The position numbers and the translations under genes are program-made. Source: JANXMY01 sp964251675 (GTDB taxonomy: Bacteria > Armatimonadota > Armatimonadia > Armatimonadales > Capsulimonadaceae). Taken from it: a stretch of DNA of 64,000 bases. Below are positions 6,829 to 16,562 of this stretch, in pieces (the stretch's first letter is position 1; each line of letters opens with the position of its first letter). Where the stretch lies: the NCBI GenBank assembly GCA_964251675.1, contig CAXUKS010000016.1:20963-84962 (forward strand). The letters run 5' to 3'. The notes beneath the pieces are model-generated. The model did not search any database, was not told where the DNA came from, and saw only the letters and a list, made by a program, of their open reading frames with translations.

Positions 6829-8187
6829 ATGAGCGATCCTTCACAAGCAGAAATAGAACTACTGAAAAATATTCACATGCTCACGGAGCAGCACAACGGC
6901 CGCCCACCCTCGCTCGCGGAACTGGCAGTTTCTGTAGGTTTGAGGGCAAGTTCTCGGGCTAACGTCCAGCGTCAACTGGCGCAATTAAAGCCTACTTTCG
7001 TTGATTGGACGAATACCCCGCGCTCACTCAGGCTGACGCCAGCGGGCAACGCACTGATCGGTCAAGCAGGAGCGCCCACCTCTAAAGATGACGCCCCGCT
7101 TCCAGACGTCGTGCTCCCTCTGCTCGCAAGCGGCCTTACCCAGATCGCGGCAGATCTCGGAAACGGCAAGCACGCCCAAGCTCCGTACCCTCCTTCATGG
7201 CAGCGTGGACTCAACATCCTGGCGGTCAACTGCCTGTTGCGCGGCACGGAGCCGCCGAAGCACAGCGTGGAAGCGTGGCAGTGGTGTCATCGCCCTCTGA
7301 ACGCATGGCCTGTACGGTTCTCGGGCCAGTTCCGGTTCTTGGAAAGCTCGTTTCTGGAAGACGGACAGCCAACAGACTTCTGCCGCGAACTTGCTCAAGG
7401 GCTGCCCAAAGGGGAGGCGGAGATGGAATTATCGGAACGCCTTATGGGGCGCATCCGCCACGACGCCGAGCTGCGACGGGACCAAGCGGCTTATGTGGCC
7501 GTAAGGCAGTATTTGATTGAGCACCCGGTCGTTTCTCTCGAGGAACTGCTCCGCGGCTCTTTCGATCCGGCCATGGCGGCCTTCGGCGGCGAACTCATGG
7601 ATATGTACGAGGCCGTACCCCAGGCGGCAGTCGAGGCAGGCCAAGTTCTACTCTGCGGGCATTGCGGATGGACCCTGGTCCGCCGGGACGGTCGGCTTCG
7701 GTGCGGTGATGATCGGTGCCGCGTCCTGACAGCGAACTTCACCAGGAATACGCGATGGCGACCGATAACCGCTGAAGCTCCCCTGCAACGTGCCCGACGC
7801 GCCATCCGGCGTTATGTCGTCGCCGCCGGTATCTATGAACTGGAAGCGGCGAGGAGCCTCGGTGCCCTCGGTCTGTCTGTGGAACTGTGGCCCCACTTCG
7901 ATAGGTATGACCTCCGCATCATTTTCTCCTCGGGGGAGTCGTGGGCCGTCGACGTCAAAGACTGGCGCTTCCCACACCTCTTGGCAAAGCGCCTATGCCC
8001 CCTTGCCAACGATGGAGCGAGCAGCTGGTCGCGTTCGTTTTACGCTATACCTGACAGCCGCGTCTCCGAAAATCCGAACTACCTCACGTTCCTGCGCAAC
8101 GCTGCCACCTTACAGGACTTCGAGGTCATGACAATCAGTGAGCTGACGGCGGCGGCCCGAGCAAGAAAGCAGGTCCTGGATGCGTAA
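6829..8187 (+). CDS. pPIWI_RE system endonuclease with winged-helix and zinc ribbon
   Basis: 452 residues. Residues 5-80 read as a LexA-like winged helix (AEIELLKNIHMLTEQHNGRPPSLAELAVSVGL). A zinc ribbon lies at about 276-297 (CGHCGW...RCGDDRC). The C-terminal domain ends with a PD-(D/E)xK nuclease core: YDLRIIF near residue 360 and WAVDVKDW near 373-380. In the pPIWI_RE three-gene systems described by Burroughs, Iyer and Aravind, such a restriction-endonuclease partner accompanies a DinG-like helicase and the pPIWI_RE protein, as here. An AGGTGG lies 9 bases before the ATG, and the stop overlaps the helicase start by 8 bases. It likely cuts invading DNA or R-loops and may control its own operon. 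Confidence 0.8.
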   Translation: MSDPSQAEIELLKNIHMLTEQHNGRPPSLAELAVSVGLRASSRANVQRQLAQLKPTFVDWTNTPRSLRLTPAGNALIGQAGAPTSKDDAPLPDVVLPLLASGLTQIAADLGNGKHAQAPYPPSWQRGLNILAVNCLLRGTEPPKHSVEAWQWCHRPLNAWPVRFSGQFRFLESSFLEDGQPTDFCRELAQGLPKGEAEMELSERLMGRIRHDAELRRDQAAYVAVRQYLIEHPVVSLEELLRGSFDPAMAAFGGELMDMYEAVPQAAVEAGQVLLCGHCGWTLVRRDGRLRCGDDRCRVLTANFTRNTRWRPITAEAPLQRARRAIRRYVVAAGIYELEAARSLGALGLSVELWPHFDRYDLRIIFSSGESWAVDVKDWRFPHLLAKRLCPLANDGASSWSRSFYAIPDSRVSENPNYLTFLRNAATLQDFEVMTISELTAAARARKQVLDA

Positions 8188-11100
8188 TTACGCCGCGTGG
8201 CGCGAGACTCTGACTGAGGAGATAATCGGGTTGAAGGAAGTATACGGTCCACTGGCCATGCCTCCTGCCCAACTGCTCGATGTGGAATTGATCCTGACCC
8301 TCTTCGCGGAGTATCTGCCCGGCCAAGACCCAGCGCTTGCCTGGGCGTTACTGAACGGGCAGCCGCTGCCAGCACTGGAAGGGCTACCGCCGGCCGGCCG
8401 GCGCGCGCTCGCCATCGCCCGGCTCCGACTTCCCGAAACGGTGGGCCGAGCAGAATGGCATCACCAAATGGAACAGTACTCTTCCCTTGGCCCGCCCTAC
8501 CCTTTGTACAAAATCGACGGCGCGCGCCTCACCTTGCGGCCTACACCCGTGGCTCCCGAACGCCGTGACGCCATGTGCGCGGCTCTGCGCGAAGCGCCTG
8601 CCCTCGACGCGCGGGCGCCGCGCTATGTGAGTAAAGCTGGACGGTACCGCTTTTACGTCGACCGCGATCCCCACGAGGTAGAAATACCGCCGGAAGCCGT
8701 AGCGCTCAAGCGGAAGAAGACTTGGGCCGCTCCGGTGACCGTCGCCACTCGTCGGCAACCTCTGGTGGTGCGATGGGAGGATCTGCTTGCCGAGGCAGAT
8801 TGGATGGAGCGCAACGCTCCGGCGGGATCGGCGGCCCGGTGCTGGAGGGCCTCGCTTGAAAACGTTCGGCTGTCTGCTGTCTCGCAGTCGGGCCTTTCCC
8901 CCCTCGACGAGCTGACCCTTGACGGGCTGCTCCACATGGTCGGCCGGGTCGGCAGTGGGAAGAGCACGCTGTTCACGGTACTGGCGGTCTATCTGTCAAG
9001 GAGGGGGCACCGCGTCGTGGTCGTTCAAGGCGACGTTGCCAGCCTCCTGAGGGAACTGTCTCTCCTTTCGACCTTCGAGGCCGCAGACGCACGGGTCTCG
9101 GCGGTGCCGCTCGTCGGCCGCTCCACCCGTCTGCTCCACTTGAACCGTCTCCACGCCGCGGAAGCGGATGGAGAAGAAACCGGAATAGGCGGTCATCACC
9201 CCGGCTTCGCGATGCTCTCCACCATCTGTCCGCTTGACGGACTGCGTCAGGACGTTCAGCCCATCGAGCCGGGCAAGGAGCCTTGCAACAGGCTTTATCC
9301 CAGCGAGACGGAAGACGAAGGGCTGAAGCATCGCCTGGATTGCCCGCTGATGCCGGTGTGCCCGGTTCACCTGCCGACCCAGAAAATGACTTCCGCCAAC
9401 ATCTGGTTGGCAACTCCGGCCAGCCTCCTCGCCAGTGGACCCCAGTCGCCACTCGCACCTTACCGTTTGAGAAACGCAGAGTTGGTCATGCGGTTCGCGG
9501 ACGTGGTCCTGATCGACGAAGCAGATGCCGTTCAGGTCCAGTTCGACGACCGGTTCGCCCCATATGAGGTTTTGGTAGGGCGCCATGACGCTTGGCTCGA
9601 CCGTTTGGGCACCCAAGTTGCCCGGCAGATCTATCGCCCCTCGCGCCCACTTGTCGGTCGAAACCCTGGCCTGGACCGTTGGCTGACCGTCCATCAGAAC
9701 ACCCAGAGGGCAGTCGACAGGTTGTACCGCTGGCTCCGGGAAAGTGCCGCGACACGACTCTGGCTCAACGAAACGTACTTCACGGGAGAACTCCTCTTGA
9801 ACCGGGTCCACACGCAGGTCGAGGCGCTCGGCCACCGGCTCGAACCATTCGTGCGGGCGCGGGAAGCGTTCAATCAAGCAGGTCTGGGCAGCGCGCGCGG
9901 GTGGATGTCCATCCCATCGCAGCCGGAAGCCTGGATTAACGTGGTGCAGCGTGAACTTCTCGCAGCCGATGAGGCTGCCTCCTTAGAAGAGCTGGCCGCT
10001 TGGTTCCGGAACAACTTCCTCTTCGCCGGGGCGATGGAAGAGGAAACGGTTCAGGAACTGTCTCACCGGCTGTTGATCGCGCTGCTCGTCAGCGTCTTGG
10101 ACCATGCGTTCCGGGACTTGATCAAGAGCTGGAATACGGCTGAAGAATTTCTCGAGTTGGACCGGGGCAGCGGGGGCTTGTTTTACAGCCCCTCAGACGA
10201 CCTTGTCCGCCTCGTACCTGAAGCGCCTATGGGACCGGTCCTCGGGTTTCAGTATCATGATCCGGAAAACTTGGGGGAAGGGGAACTGCGTTTCTTTCAC
10301 GTCCGCGGCATGGGACGCACGCTACTTTATCGCCTCCACAACGGCCTCCAGATTTCAGAAGGCATCGCGGGGCCGCACGTTGTCCTGACAAGCGGAACAT
10401 CCTGGGCGCCGGCCTCCTGGCGATACCACCTTCACGTCCCGCCAGCCGCGATCCTGGAACCCGCGTCAGCGGATCGGCCCAAAGTTTCCTGTTTCTTCGA
10501 GCCACTCGCGGACCCTGAGCATCCCCAACGACGGCTGTACGTGTCCGGGCGCAAGTCAGCGTACGAGCGCGTCCGCAGCCTCAAGTCCATGGTCAGTGAC
10601 CTGGCACGCCAGACTGGGTTCGGTGCCCAACGCATGAGCAAGTTCGACCGTGAACTTGCGTTGTTGGATGAACACCGCCGCCGCATCCTGTTGGTAGTCG
10701 GCAGTTATGTTGAAGCGGAGGCCGTCGGAGAAGCGCTGGCCGACGCCCTGAAGTCCGCGCCAGGTGAGGATGTGCTCATCCTGATCCCCGACGGCGGCGA
10801 CGACTCAATCAAGGATCGGCCTCAAGACAGGCTGCTCCGCAGTCAGGTGTCGCAATTCCCCCACAAATCCGCCCGCTTCTTGGTGGCTCCCCTGCAAGCC
10901 ATGGAGCGCGGCCATAACATCCTCGTCGGTCAGGAAGGAGCCATCGGGAGTGTCTATTTCCTCGTCCGGCCTTTTCCACGCCCCGGAGACCCGCATGCTG
11001 CCATCCAGCGGATGAACGCGTGGGCTGCCGAATACGTGCCGACCCTCGCCGGACTGGAAGCGGGCGAAGCCGGCGAGCGGCTCCGTGAGGAAGCGCATGC

Positions 11101-11446
11101 GCGCTGGAAGCGAGATCTCCAAGGAGAAGAAACGTACAAGGGTACGGCGGACAAGACCCCCCTCCTGTGGACGCAATTGGTTCTCGTTTGGCAGTGCATC
11201 GGACGCCTTTTGCGGGGAGGGGCGGCGGCGAGGGTCCATTTCATAGACGCCAAATGGGCGGAAGTGACGGCCGGCCTGTCGTCGGGACTAGTCGACACGG
11301 AGGAGTCCAGCATGCTGATTGGCTTCCAGCGCGTCCTGACCGACGTGACCAACTCTGCCGAACCTACAGATCGTCTGATCGCCCAAGCCCTGTACGGCCC
11401 GTTCCTCGACGGACTCGTCGGAATGAAAGGTATCCACCGTGAATAG
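8180..11446 (+). CDS. pPIWI_RE system DinG-like helicase
   Basis: 1088 residues. Walker A is GRVGSGKST (about residues 254-262) and Walker B is VLIDEADAV (about 443). Motif VI is QCIGRLLRGG near 1005. Four Cys between about 349 and 393 (CPLDG, PCNRLY, CPLMPVCPVH) lie where XPD/DinG helicases carry an iron-sulphur cluster. This is the helicase of the pPIWI_RE three-gene system, expected to unwind DNA or R-loops for the neighbouring nuclease and PIWI protein. The start overlaps the upstream stop by 8 bases (ATGCGTAA), and the downstream GTG start overlaps its own stop by 8 bases. The three genes are therefore tightly coupled. Nothing suggests inactivation. Confidence 0.85.
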   Translation: MRNYAAWRETLTEEIIGLKEVYGPLAMPPAQLLDVELILTLFAEYLPGQDPALAWALLNGQPLPALEGLPPAGRRALAIARLRLPETVGRAEWHHQMEQYSSLGPPYPLYKIDGARLTLRPTPVAPERRDAMCAALREAPALDARAPRYVSKAGRYRFYVDRDPHEVEIPPEAVALKRKKTWAAPVTVATRRQPLVVRWEDLLAEADWMERNAPAGSAARCWRASLENVRLSAVSQSGLSPLDELTLDGLLHMVGRVGSGKSTLFTVLAVYLSRRGHRVVVVQGDVASLLRELSLLSTFEAADARVSAVPLVGRSTRLLHLNRLHAAEADGEETGIGGHHPGFAMLSTICPLDGLRQDVQPIEPGKEPCNRLYPSETEDEGLKHRLDCPLMPVCPVHLPTQKMTSANIWLATPASLLASGPQSPLAPYRLRNAELVMRFADVVLIDEADAVQVQFDDRFAPYEVLVGRHDAWLDRLGTQVARQIYRPSRPLVGRNPGLDRWLTVHQNTQRAVDRLYRWLRESAATRLWLNETYFTGELLLNRVHTQVEALGHRLEPFVRAREAFNQAGLGSARGWMSIPSQPEAWINVVQRELLAADEAASLEELAAWFRNNFLFAGAMEEETVQELSHRLLIALLVSVLDHAFRDLIKSWNTAEEFLELDRGSGGLFYSPSDDLVRLVPEAPMGPVLGFQYHDPENLGEGELRFFHVRGMGRTLLYRLHNGLQISEGIAGPHVVLTSGTSWAPASWRYHLHVPPAAILEPASADRPKVSCFFEPLADPEHPQRRLYVSGRKSAYERVRSLKSMVSDLARQTGFGAQRMSKFDRELALLDEHRRRILLVVGSYVEAEAVGEALADALKSAPGEDVLILIPDGGDDSIKDRPQDRLLRSQVSQFPHKSARFLVAPLQAMERGHNILVGQEGAIGSVYFLVRPFPRPGDPHAAIQRMNAWAAEYVPTLAGLEAGEAGERLREEAHARWKRDLQGEETYKGTADKTPLLWTQLVLVWQCIGRLLRGGAAARVHFIDAKWAEVTAGLSSGLVDTEESSMLIGFQRVLTDVTNSAEPTDRLIAQALYGPFLDGLVGMKGIHRE

Positions 11447-14192
11447 TTCGCCGCTGCATATCGCCGCTTTTACCCTCCGTCCCGAAGTGGAAGAAGCGCC
11501 ATTCGTCTTCGCAGGACTGCCGTTCCCCCAAGACTGGCACGCGCTGCTGGTTCAGCTACAGGCCGAGCGGCGCGACCGCCCTGGCCTTCCCAATACGTTG
11601 CCGATCCGTTCTCTTAACAGCGTACTCAAAGCCTTCATCCCGCATTTGCTGACGGCACCGAGCGTGCCCAGCCAGCCGGAGCCGGGCGGGGAGGGGCGCG
11701 GCCCAGCCGGTCCGTGGCTACTCGCGGCAGAGCCTGTAGCGGAAGACAAGATCTGGATGGTCGTTCAAGCTTGGCTGGAGCAGACTTACCGCGAGTGTGA
11801 CAGCCTGCCGCTCGCGCAGAAAGCGCTCCGCCTGCAGGACCTGAACTGGCAGCAGCATTCATATCGGCTGCTCAAGGAGTGCAGCCGGAATGGAACGGCA
11901 CAGCCAGCGCCGCTGTCGTGGAACGCGTTCCCTTCGCTCATAGCAGACCAACTGGCGGGTGGCGGATTGCAGATAACTGTGGGCGGAGAGGCTCGCGGGC
12001 TTCGGCGCGTGCCGGTCCAGTCTGGGGCGGAGCTGGTTACCTGGCCCCCCGTCTACCATGTGGAATCGCAGGACCGCAGTTACGGCTACAGCTACACGAT
12101 CGCCATCACTCTTCAGACAATGGTTGGCGAGGAGCACCCCAGGTTCCACTTTCACTATGGGGTCCGCCGATGGACCGGGCGCCCTCTTCTGGAGGACGGC
12201 AAGTTGCGCCTCGGGAAGACTGCGCGCACGGTGTATTTGCACCGCGATCTTCCTTGGCTAGGGCTGGACCCGACCTGTACGTTCGCGACAGCCCGGCTGA
12301 GGGTAGCCTATGAAGGGGGGAAGCGCGTTCCGGTATGGGACGACTTGGTCCCGGACATCGCCCGCCGCCTGAACGTCCCATTTCCGCAAGCGGAAGATTT
12401 AGTGAGCGATCCCGAAGGCTGGCTGCTAGGCAACCAGGGGGTGGTAGCAGCCTTGGTGGAGCAAAGCCCCAATCGACGGCAGCACCCGGTCCAAGCAGGG
12501 ATGGATTTGGAAACGCACAGAGACATCACCAAGTTGATCGCCAAACATTTGGAAGACAGGATGATCTTGCATCCGCCTCTCCAGCGTCTTATCGCCCCCG
12601 CAAAAGCGCAGAAACATGCCCTTGCAAGTCCGTTACGCGACATGGAGACCGTCAGAAGGCTCGGGGGAATGGAAAAATCTGTTGGGTCCCTTATTACGAT
12701 CGAGATCTATTGGGCCACAACGGCGACAAGGGATATGATCGTCGACAGGATCGAAAGCTTGCTCTGCCGGGCAAACCCGGAACTAGTCGCTAATGAAAAG
12801 AACCCGAAAAGGCGTAAGCGTGCCGCCGAACCGGCGCCGTCCGACGCCACAAACGCGCGTGCGATTTCTCTTCCAGCAGGCGGCGTCCTGCACATCCTGC
12901 CGCGCGAAATCGGCGCGCTCGGTGCGCCTTTTCCGTTGCCTGAAGTGGACGAGGCCGCGCCAAGAAGGGCGGAATACAAGAAAAAACAAACGGAGAGGCG
13001 TGCCCGGCAGATTCTTCAAGAACTGCCGAAGCCCGAGGGGGTGACTCTGGCACTGGTCGAGTTGCCCAACTACCAGGATCCCGACAATCCGCGCGTCCGA
13101 CAGCAATTCGGCTGGCGGGACCCGAAGCAGGCGATCCGCCTGGGCATGGCATGGGCAGGCCGGGTTTCCCAGTTCACGACGGGCACGAGCAGAGCCGATG
13201 CTCAGGAAGACGTCGCGGGCGCGTCCTCGCAAGAGGATCTGCGTCAACGGTGCGAGTCAGCGGTCCGCGACGGGCTGCGCCATCTAGGGTACCTGCCTGA
13301 GCCGATCGGCTTCCGGGCACGTCCCAAATGGTCGCTGCCCGAAAACCTACTCGTCGCCGCCGTCTGGCAGGTGCGTTTGATGCAGAAGACTTCCTGGAAC
13401 CGGGTTTATTTACCAGTGGTCGTTTTGATGCACACCGGCATTGCTGAGGTGCAGGCATGGCTGCCCGACGGCAAAGGCGTGCGCCCATATCATCAGGCCT
13501 TGCGGGACATCACGAGTATCGATCCGCAGGCCGTGAGCCGCCGCCGCCGCCCAGAGTCGCTCTCGGCGCTACGGCAGTTCTTAGAAAGGGATCTCCTGAA
13601 TTTGGGAACCGAAGACATCCTGATCTTGGCGGCCGCCCAAAACATCAGGCAGTTCTGGGAGGGCCTGCAAAACCCTGAGATGGCTCAGGACGGCATACGC
13701 TTCGAGCGTGGCGGACACGTCGAGGCGCTGGAGAACCTGCCGGGCCGTATGCGGCTGGTTCGGCTGCGTACGAGCGCGAGCCGGGAGACGCCGGAATGGT
13801 TCACGGAGGCTGCAGCCGACGGGAACGGATATATCCAGGGCGTCTGGCCGGACCCCTCCAACAAACGGCTGTTCTATAACAATGCATCTAAGCCACATAC
13901 CCAGGTGAAGAAGCACAAGGGGAAGCAGTCCGACCCACGCGAAAATTATGCTATTCCTTCTCTGCTCGAGATCTTCACCGGGGTCCTACAATCCGTGGAC
14001 GATCCGGAAGTCTGGGCCAAAGCCATCGACGAATGGCGGAGGATGGGGACCCTGCTTACGAGCGACATGCTGGGACTGCCCCTGCCTTTATACCTCGCCA
14101 GCCGGATGGACGACTACGCCGAAGTCATCGGGCGCTGGGCGTATCCTGACCTATGGGGGGAAGACGACGAGGAAGAAACCGATCCTGAATAG
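11439..14192 (+). CDS. pPIWI_RE protein (prokaryotic PIWI/Argonaute relative)
   Basis: 917 residues, starting at a GTG that overlaps the helicase stop. The C-terminal third matches the pPIWI_RE module: HVEALENLP, RLVRLRTS....PEWFTEA, a DPSNKRLFYNNASKP strand pair, and TLLTSDMLGLPLPLYLASRMDDYAEV at the end. pPIWI_RE proteins are PIWI-domain relatives named for conserved Arg and Glu residues. They are predicted to bind nucleic acid guides or R-loops in defence against invading DNA. I did not assign the catalytic tetrad from sequence alone. The N-terminal 500 residues hold the family's X/Y-type regions. The ends are intact, so the whole three-gene system appears complete. Confidence 0.85.
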   Translation: MNSSPLHIAAFTLRPEVEEAPFVFAGLPFPQDWHALLVQLQAERRDRPGLPNTLPIRSLNSVLKAFIPHLLTAPSVPSQPEPGGEGRGPAGPWLLAAEPVAEDKIWMVVQAWLEQTYRECDSLPLAQKALRLQDLNWQQHSYRLLKECSRNGTAQPAPLSWNAFPSLIADQLAGGGLQITVGGEARGLRRVPVQSGAELVTWPPVYHVESQDRSYGYSYTIAITLQTMVGEEHPRFHFHYGVRRWTGRPLLEDGKLRLGKTARTVYLHRDLPWLGLDPTCTFATARLRVAYEGGKRVPVWDDLVPDIARRLNVPFPQAEDLVSDPEGWLLGNQGVVAALVEQSPNRRQHPVQAGMDLETHRDITKLIAKHLEDRMILHPPLQRLIAPAKAQKHALASPLRDMETVRRLGGMEKSVGSLITIEIYWATTATRDMIVDRIESLLCRANPELVANEKNPKRRKRAAEPAPSDATNARAISLPAGGVLHILPREIGALGAPFPLPEVDEAAPRRAEYKKKQTERRARQILQELPKPEGVTLALVELPNYQDPDNPRVRQQFGWRDPKQAIRLGMAWAGRVSQFTTGTSRADAQEDVAGASSQEDLRQRCESAVRDGLRHLGYLPEPIGFRARPKWSLPENLLVAAVWQVRLMQKTSWNRVYLPVVVLMHTGIAEVQAWLPDGKGVRPYHQALRDITSIDPQAVSRRRRPESLSALRQFLERDLLNLGTEDILILAAAQNIRQFWEGLQNPEMAQDGIRFERGGHVEALENLPGRMRLVRLRTSASRETPEWFTEAAADGNGYIQGVWPDPSNKRLFYNNASKPHTQVKKHKGKQSDPRENYAIPSLLEIFTGVLQSVDDPEVWAKAIDEWRRMGTLLTSDMLGLPLPLYLASRMDDYAEVIGRWAYPDLWGEDDEEETDPE

Positions 14193-14226
14193 CCAAACTT
14201 TGCCTGTTGATTTCCGGCATCAGAAC

Positions 14227-14470
14227 GAGGGGAGTTGGCCGGGCAGCAGGAGGTCGCACTGGATCTCGTTGCCCCACGCCTGCCAGCCAGGAAGCGCTGC
14301 CGGACGAATAGCTCCGCGCAGGGCATCTACCCATCGATACGGACGATTCGCTCCCGCGCCCCGTCGAGGCTTGCTCGAAGGCTCCCGGCGAGACGATCAA
14401 GGCTGTGCACGTCCGTACCGATGCATCTCGGACGGCCCCTTGTCGCATTGCTGCGGGGGCGTGACGTCCC
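14227..14470 (-). pseudogene. MT-A70 methyltransferase C-terminal remnant
   Basis: Read on the minus strand in shifting frames, this gives ATR/MRQG..RDASVRT, LIVSP, ARERIVRIDG and finally GWQAWGNEIQCDL. These correspond piece by piece to the tail of the MT-A70 gene at 20662-21271. The DNA is clearly similar to 20670-20880, including CGGACGATTCGCTCCCGCGC. The catalytic DPPW half is missing and at least two frameshifts are present. It lies directly after the pPIWI_RE operon and is a dead fragment. Confidence 0.75.
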
Positions 14471-14486
14471 TTGCGGGCTCGCAACG

Positions 14487-14513
14487 CCTCAGGTACGTTT
14501 TACGTACCTGAGG
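14487..14513. terminator. Perfect 12-bp stem-loop
   Basis: CCTCAGGTACGT and ACGTACCTGAGG pair perfectly around TTT. No T-tract follows, so it is a poor classical terminator. It may still end the pPIWI_RE transcript 300 bases upstream, or be the relic of an element end. Confidence 0.4.
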
Positions 14514-14786
14514 TCCAGTCATTTGTCGTTCTAACAGCTGGAAGCATCCCGCGCATCCGGTATCAGTACGCGCCGTCCCAAAGTAATTTTATAACATCTG
14601 AAGGACTGGCCAAGCGCTGGCCCTCCTTTACAACTACAAGAATTTTTGGGACAAATTACAACGACTTACAGCGTCTGATTTTCTGTCCACAATGAAAGAT
14701 TGTTCATGAAGATGCGTGGTCTAACTGTCATCCACTAAAGGAGTAAGTTGGACGTTGATGCTGGAAGACGCGAGCGGGAACAGCAT

Positions 14787-16475
14787 TTATTCCTCCTCAG
14801 ATAATTTAGCCAAAAACTCTAGAAATACGACAGAAGAATTTGTGCTGCCATTCTTGATCCACTGGACACGGGCTTTAGCTTTGCTTTCTTTTAGCGGGTT
14901 ATCATTTACAAAGCCGAACGAGCCGTCAGCTTGAACGCCCCAAGGAGGTCCCGGCACGGGGGAGATCAAATTCATGATGCGTCCTCTAACATCAGTATTA
15001 GCTTTTGGCAGTGATCGGTACACAACGTCTCCCAGTTGAAATCTTTCCAATAATCTTTGCTGTTCAGCGAGCCAATCCCGCTGCTCTTCATTCCACGCCT
15101 GACCGTCAAAGCTGCGGAGATGGCCCGGTTGCACCTCTTCGATAGTGGAAGCTGCATCAGTCCAGCGCACGATGACAGCGGCACTTACTAGGCTTTCAAA
15201 GCGGAAAGTGCTGTGAAAATAAGTATAGCAGTGGCCTCCGTTCGGTACCCAAAGAGGCCCATCGCCACTGCTAGGTTTAATAATGTCAATGACGTGTCCT
15301 GGGGCCTTCCCGCTGTGGGGTTCTTTGTCAAACCTGTTCCAATAGTACGGGAGGCGTTGAACTAAATCTCCAACTTTGAATAGTTCAGCCATTGCCAGCT
15401 GCTCAGCCAACCATTGCTCCCTACCATCTACCATTCCCTCGATGTGAGGGTGACAGCGTTGGCATACTGGTGCGATGTTATTAATGGTATTAGCCCCACC
15501 CTTGGAGCGTGCGAGAATGTGGTGGGGAGTAAGGGGCGACGCTTCATTGCAAGTCGGGCATCGGAATCCTGTTCGGGCACAGAGGTCAAGCCATTCCCAC
15601 CACGTGAAGTGCTCGCTCAAACCCTGTCGCAGCGAGGCACTCCGGTGAGAGCCGGCGAGACGAACGGCCTTAGTGATCTGCTCTTTGGAATATTTCTCGG
15701 AGTACCTTTGGCGGATTTCCTGCTCCTGGGCCACCTCATCCTCTGAACGCGCCGCCCGCTTCTCTTGAGCCTGTCTTCGATTGTTGGTGGCTTCGAACTG
15801 GAGAGCCTCTTCAGCCGATGTCAACGTGGCTATCAACCAGGGCAGGGAGCTGCGTTGAAACGTCATCGACTCGCCTAATGTCCAAGTGCCGTCTTCACCC
15901 GTCCTGTTAATGGCGCCGTAGTACTTATGAAAAGTGCGTAACGTAAGCGTTTTACGTGGGTTATATTTGCAGTCTGTTTCTCCAAGGTGGAGGTAGTAAA
16001 CTTCTCTCAACAGTTCCTTCTCCGCAACGAAAATCGTGCGGCAGTTCTTTTCCGGATAAATATGGCTCTCGAACGACTGTCCGCTTACAGCAAGGCCGTC
16101 AGGGCGGGCAAGTTCAGCGGGGATTGTGTCTGGCTGCTCACCAGGGTTCGCCCTCAGTTCAGCTCGGGGCATCCGCATCTTCCGCCCTGTCGCAGAAACA
16201 TGAACCAAATCCTCCTTAAGAAGAAGACGGTTATCCTTCTGGCGACCTAAGTACTCCGAAACGGCGTGTTTCACCAGGTCTGCCCGATCCTGCATTCCTT
16301 GCTCGGCCACTTCAAAGTCGATGGCGGCCATCATGGCGCTTTCAGGGCGGAACGCGATTAGGTCTGACCATCCTGATTGAGCGTCCGTTTTTTCTTCTAG
16401 CGGTCCGGCCTCTGGATTCTCATTCTCTACTGGTTTTTCGGTACTACTGGCAGATTCTTCCAAGTCATTGCTCAT
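14787..16475 (-). CDS. HNH endonuclease with ribbon-helix-helix-like and C-terminal repeat domains
   Basis: About 562 residues from the ATG at 16475. A TATAAT at 16533-16528 sets the promoter, and GGAAGAGAAAAG precedes this ATG, so earlier in-frame ATGs are rejected. An RHH-like helix pair lies near residues 45-78 (MAAIDFEVAEQGMQDRADLVKHAVSEYL). The HNH finger spans about 306-341: CPTC, HH at 318-319, N at 332 and CQRC, which is intact. After it come two related segments beginning WLAEQLAMAELFKVGDLVQR and WLAEQQRLLERFQLGDVVYR, probably SH3-like repeats. A nicking or restriction role is likely. It faces the pPIWI_RE operon, so it may be another defence gene. Confidence 0.7.
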   Translation of the reverse strand: MSNDLEESASSTEKPVENENPEAGPLEEKTDAQSGWSDLIAFRPESAMMAAIDFEVAEQGMQDRADLVKHAVSEYLGRQKDNRLLLKEDLVHVSATGRKMRMPRAELRANPGEQPDTIPAELARPDGLAVSGQSFESHIYPEKNCRTIFVAEKELLREVYYLHLGETDCKYNPRKTLTLRTFHKYYGAINRTGEDGTWTLGESMTFQRSSLPWLIATLTSAEEALQFEATNNRRQAQEKRAARSEDEVAQEQEIRQRYSEKYSKEQITKAVRLAGSHRSASLRQGLSEHFTWWEWLDLCARTGFRCPTCNEASPLTPHHILARSKGGANTINNIAPVCQRCHPHIEGMVDGREQWLAEQLAMAELFKVGDLVQRLPYYWNRFDKEPHSGKAPGHVIDIIKPSSGDGPLWVPNGGHCYTYFHSTFRFESLVSAAVIVRWTDAASTIEEVQPGHLRSFDGQAWNEEQRDWLAEQQRLLERFQLGDVVYRSLPKANTDVRGRIMNLISPVPGPPWGVQADGSFGFVNDNPLKESKAKARVQWIKNGSTNSSVVFLEFLAKLSEEE

Positions 16476-16527
16476 TGGTTCTTTTCTCTTCCGTGCTTGG
16501 CGATGTTGGATTGTAAAAGATGGTGGC

Positions 16528-16533
16528 ATTATA
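16528..16533 (-). promoter_or_regulatory. -10 box of the HNH gene
   Basis: A consensus TATAAT on the minus strand, about 50 bases before the chosen ATG at 16475. No good -35 hexamer is seen at 17 bp. Confidence 0.5.
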
Positions 16534-16562
16534 GATACCAAAACATACTGTATGGTCGCCAT

